Source of the DNA: Cellvibrionaceae bacterium
GTDB taxonomy: Bacteria > Pseudomonadota > Gammaproteobacteria > Pseudomonadales > Cellvibrionaceae
Direction: 5' to 3'
DNA length: 64,000 nucleotides
Assembly: GCA_021151525.1 (NCBI GenBank)
Contig: JAGKXD010000001.1
Coordinates: 1-64,000 of the forward strand
The notes under the pieces were generated by a model that saw only the letters and a list, made by a program, of their open reading frames with translations, did not search any database and had not been told where the DNA came from. The position numbers were made by a program, and so were the translations under genes. Shown here in pieces: positions 61,390-64,000 of this stretch (position 1 is its first letter; each line of letters opens with the position of its first letter).

Positions 61390-61418
61390 AAAATTGCCGC
61401 CTTACGGGCGGCAATTTT
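61390..61418. terminator. Intrinsic terminator after DUF1501 gene
   Basis: AAAATTGCCGCC / GGCGGCAATTTT, a 12-base stem with a 5-base loop; serves the DUF1501 gene and, in reverse, the dedA-like gene. Confidence 0.9.
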
Positions 61419-61434
61419 CAGCAAACATTAATTA

Positions 61435-62094
61435 TTATCGCGCTGCTTTTGATGCTTTATGTGCTTTCCACACTTCAACAAATATGGGTATTACCGATAT
61501 CACCAAAATCGCCATGATCAGCAGAGTAAAATATTTGCGCACTATGGGCAAGTTACCAAAGAAATAGCCGCCGTATAGAAATAGACCAACCCACAACAGC
61601 GCGCCGATAATATTGTACGCAATAAATTTGGGATATTTCATCCCGCTCATGCCCGCCACAAAAGGGGCGAAGGTGCGAATGATGGGAATGAAGCGTGTCA
61701 TAATAATTGCAACGCCGCCGTGTCTGTCGTAAAAATCGCGCGCTTTGTTGAGATAATCCTGACGAAAAATTTTTGAATGAGGGTTGCGAAATAATTGCGC
61801 ACCAAAAAATCTTCCAATGGTGTAGTTAACAATATTACCTAGTACTGCAGCGCCAATCACTAACAGCGCCATCACATTAATATCTAACCCACTGCTCGCG
61901 CTAATTGCGACCAACGCACCTGTCGCAAACAAAAGTGAATCGCCGGGTAAAAATGGCGTAACCACTAAACCTGTTTCGCAAAAGATAATTAAAAACAGAA
62001 TTCCGTAAATCCATAAACCGTATTGGCTAAACAGTTCCGATAAATGAACATCAATATGTAAAATAAAACTTATAACCAGCTGAATAAATTCCAC
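61435..62094 (-). CDS. DedA-family membrane protein
   Basis: A 219-residue inner-membrane protein of the DedA/VTT (SNARE-associated) family. Pattern: IFCETGLVVTPFLPGDSLLFATGAL, VNYTIGRFFG, then YDRHGGVAIIMTRFIPIIRTFAPFVAGMSGMKY and a C-terminal run of helices. Family members recycle undecaprenyl phosphate or transport lipids and maintain the proton motive force. It is on the same strand as, and downstream of, a lysophospholipase-like gene. Confidence 0.94.
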   Translation of the reverse strand: MEFIQLVISFILHIDVHLSELFSQYGLWIYGILFLIIFCETGLVVTPFLPGDSLLFATGALVAISASSGLDINVMALLVIGAAVLGNIVNYTIGRFFGAQLFRNPHSKIFRQDYLNKARDFYDRHGGVAIIMTRFIPIIRTFAPFVAGMSGMKYPKFIAYNIIGALLWVGLFLYGGYFFGNLPIVRKYFTLLIMAILVISVIPIFVEVWKAHKASKAAR

Positions 62095-62130
62095 GGAAAA
62101 TCCTTAAAATATAATTGTTTAAATTGATCG

Positions 62131-63129
62131 TTAGTTAAAAAAATACTTTTCTATAGCAGCAAAAACTTGTTTGCGATAAAGCTCGCTTTCATTGACTAAT
62201 TGGTGCCCAGCATCGGCGATAAAACTTATACTAGCATTAGGTAATTTTTGTTGTAACAGTGGCAAATTGTATTGCCAATCTACTGTCATATCGTTTGTAC
62301 CTTGCACAATTAAACATTCGTGTTGCAGCGGTGCGAAATGCAACACCATTTCATGCCAGGCTTTCATGGCACCTACCCAGCAGAGCGGTAGTGTTCTCGC
62401 TTGCAACAAATCTTGCTCTTTTAAAAACTGATTAAACGTAGTGTCATGAGAACTTTGGGCAAATGTACGTGGAATCTGTTTTATAAAATGTCGCAACACT
62501 GCGTACACAAACCATCCCATATGAATACCACGCCAAGCACGTGGCAACACCAGCGGACTACAGAGTGCAATTTTTGCAAAACGCTCCTTTTCTAAACATG
62601 CCGTAGAACCCTGCGCAATTACATTGCGCCACAAATAGTTTAATAGAACTGCACAACCGGTACTTTGCCCCAAGGCATATAAAGGTTGCGGCATTATGGC
62701 GGCGCTTTGTTGCAAAATTTCAGCAAGCACATCGCCATATTGGTTAAACGAATCAATCGCCGCCGGTTCGCCACTGCTCAAACCGTGGCCAGGTAAATCA
62801 AATGCAAGCACAGCAAAATTATGTTGTAGCGCAAAACGAATGGGGTGTTCAAACACCCCCGTATGATCGTAATAACCGTGTACAACGACCAAGGTGCCCC
62901 GCGCATTTTCCGGTAGCCAATAGTGGGTAGCAATATTGAAACCTGCCGCCCTTACGCAACCGAATCCATGAGACACCTGCGCAAATTCATTCGCAAAATT
63001 GATGTTGTAATCATTGAGGTAAGCTTGCACAAGGTCTGATTGCGGCCAATCACAATCCTTTAACAGCGAAAACTCCAATTCCGGCAACTGTTGGGCAAGT
63101 TCACGCAAATCCTGCTGGGTGAGCGTCAT
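62131..63129 (-). CDS. Alpha/beta hydrolase, lysophospholipase-like (PldB type)
   Basis: A 332-residue cytosolic hydrolase. VVHGYYDHTG (oxyanion side), LAFDLPGHGLSSGEP, nucleophile elbow ALGQSTGCAVLLNYL (Ser) and the late His of IADAGHQLVNE, with the acid likely in IVQGTNDMTVDW. This Hydrolase_4 pattern fits lysophospholipases and monoglyceride lipases. It is about 35 bases from dedA, hinting at joint membrane lipid work. Confidence 0.88.
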   Translation of the reverse strand: MTLTQQDLRELAQQLPELEFSLLKDCDWPQSDLVQAYLNDYNINFANEFAQVSHGFGCVRAAGFNIATHYWLPENARGTLVVVHGYYDHTGVFEHPIRFALQHNFAVLAFDLPGHGLSSGEPAAIDSFNQYGDVLAEILQQSAAIMPQPLYALGQSTGCAVLLNYLWRNVIAQGSTACLEKERFAKIALCSPLVLPRAWRGIHMGWFVYAVLRHFIKQIPRTFAQSSHDTTFNQFLKEQDLLQARTLPLCWVGAMKAWHEMVLHFAPLQHECLIVQGTNDMTVDWQYNLPLLQQKLPNASISFIADAGHQLVNESELYRKQVFAAIEKYFFN

Positions 63130-63397
63130 AAATCATACATTTCGTTATTGGTTGAAACCTATTGGCGCTGACTAAAGCAGGATTAAACCAGTTTCTAGTC
63201 ACTATGAACATAAGTTGCGCGCGGCGTGGTGCAGCTAATTTAACCTAGTATGGGCACCCTGACGACAGATTTACATAGCAGCGGGCGACAGCGTCGTCAG
63301 GCTCAACTATAATCACCCCATAAAATAATTAACCGCCTGACTCGTTAGCCGCCCGGCTCCACTCAAGAGCGGCAACGCATAATCAACCGAGCGCCTC

Positions 63398-64000
63398 ATG
63401 AAAGATCATATCTTTAATATCCACGATGTTGTGTTACTCATGACAGCAGCCGAGTGTATTTTGCTCGCAATTTTCCAATCGGTTCTGCCCGCTAAAAATA
63501 AAGCGTCCAGCATTTTGCTGACGATATTTTTATTGTCGGTCGCCGTCAGCGCCACTTGTGTGCTTATGTTGTGGAATAACGATGTGCGTTTTTTTGCGCT
63601 CTTCGACCACACCTTACTGCCCTACTTTTTAACCACCTCTCTACTGCTCAAAGGCTCAGCACTTTATTTGTATGTGCGTGCGATTACGCAAGACTCCTTT
63701 GCATTGGATTCCAAAAAATTAGGTCACTTTATTCCTATAGCCGTGGGAATTGTTTGGCTCGCTGCGTTTCATATAGATACGCGCGCATTGATTTGGTTTC
63801 GCGACCCAAGCACACCGCTCATCACGAAGCTAGCCGTTAATTTTATTTGGGCTGGCGTAAAAGTAGTACCACTCGCCTATGTAATTGCTGCAGTGTTAAA
63901 AGTTCGCAAATACGTTTCGCAATTGGAAAACCAATACTCCAACTTTTCGCCCACCGAGCCGGGTTGGTTAAGTATTTTAACGTACGGATTTTTATGCAGC
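63398..64000 (+). CDS. AraC-type regulator with N-terminal membrane sensor domain (3' end outside window)
   Basis: The reading frame from ATG 63398 stays open to the right edge (201 codons). The visible part is a membrane domain with hydrophobic segments: DVVLLMTAAECILLAIFQSV, ILLTIFLLSVAVSATCVLML, TLLPYFLTTSLLLKGSALYLYV, LGHFIPIAVGIVWLAAF, LAVNFIWAGVKVVPLAYVIAAVLKV, and the start of another (WLSILTYGFLCS). This matches regulators of Cellvibrio and relatives in which a six- or seven-helix sensor is followed by an AraC DNA-binding domain; that domain is not in the window, so the AraC assignment is inference. Such genes commonly adjoin TonB receptors for sugars. Confidence 0.6.
   Translation, partial: MKDHIFNIHDVVLLMTAAECILLAIFQSVLPAKNKASSILLTIFLLSVAVSATCVLMLWNNDVRFFALFDHTLLPYFLTTSLLLKGSALYLYVRAITQDSFALDSKKLGHFIPIAVGIVWLAAFHIDTRALIWFRDPSTPLITKLAVNFIWAGVKVVPLAYVIAAVLKVRKYVSQLENQYSNFSPTEPGWLSILTYGFLCS

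Noticed and set aside
1..64000. CRISPR arrays, prophage, complete insertion sequences and tRNA genes
   Set aside because: No regularly spaced repeats, phage structural genes, transposase or clover-leaf candidate was seen on reading; a dedicated search could still find a diverged tRNA.

Overview
The window reads as chromosomal DNA of a Cellvibrio-like gammaproteobacterium (Cellvibrionaceae). The grounds are several gene orders typical of the class: nudE divergent from yrfG-hslR-hslO, ygfB-pepP-ubiH-ubiI divergent from zapB-like/zapA-6S RNA-fau, and class I cyaA. Secreted polysaccharide enzymes add to this (a GH20 beta-hexosaminidase, a PL10-like pectate lyase, a GH5 cellulase-like enzyme), as does a long polyserine linker of the kind common in Cellvibrio secreted proteins. 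The assignment is inferred from content; no rRNA or tRNA gene was seen.

Layout. 1-5.1 kb is an accessory patch: the C-terminal end of a Shedu-like (DUF4263) nuclease, pbpC, a YefM/ParE-type toxin-antitoxin pair between two near-identical hairpin repeats, an LprI-like secreted protein and a MITE-like inverted repeat. 5.1-7 kb is a TetR-controlled SDR/monooxygenase locus with two copies of one operator. 7-19.4 kb is mostly housekeeping: cyaA, a hybrid histidine kinase, cysQ-nudE, yrfG-hslR-hslO and dbpA. 19.4-26.7 kb holds small enzymes and regulators: acyltransferases, AraC proteins, an AhpD-like protein, PaiB, a hydrolase fused to a membrane domain, and a Nudix enzyme. 26.7-36.5 kb contains cspA, an MgtC-like protein, the ubiquinone hydroxylases with pepP and ygfB, the cell-division genes, 6S RNA and fau.

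36.5-43 kb contains a new 42-codon small ORF, the secreted beta-hexosaminidase preceded by a perfect 14-bp palindrome, a hydrolase, cytochrome b561 and the pectate lyase. 43-50.9 kb has ilvA and rpiA around a large inverted repeat, two chemoreceptors and a PEP-CTERM surface protein. 51-57.9 kb has trmO, a GH5 enzyme, a membrane acyltransferase, a GntR/ABC operon with a probable operator, and serA. 57.9-64 kb has a DUF1800-DUF1501 export pair, a DedA protein, a lysophospholipase-like hydrolase and the start of an AraC-type regulator with an N-terminal membrane domain.

The degradative enzymes are scattered singly, not in one utilisation cluster, so coordination is probably by regulators outside the window. 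At least four families of short palindromic repeats sit at gene ends and explain several spurious ORF extensions. No CRISPR array, prophage or complete insertion sequence was seen. The best candidates for unusual biology are the hydrolase-DUF6622-like fusion, the DUF1800/DUF1501 pair with its polyserine lipoprotein, the repeat-flanked toxin-antitoxin cassette, the 42-residue peptide, and an 8-G tract inside the GH20 catalytic motif.
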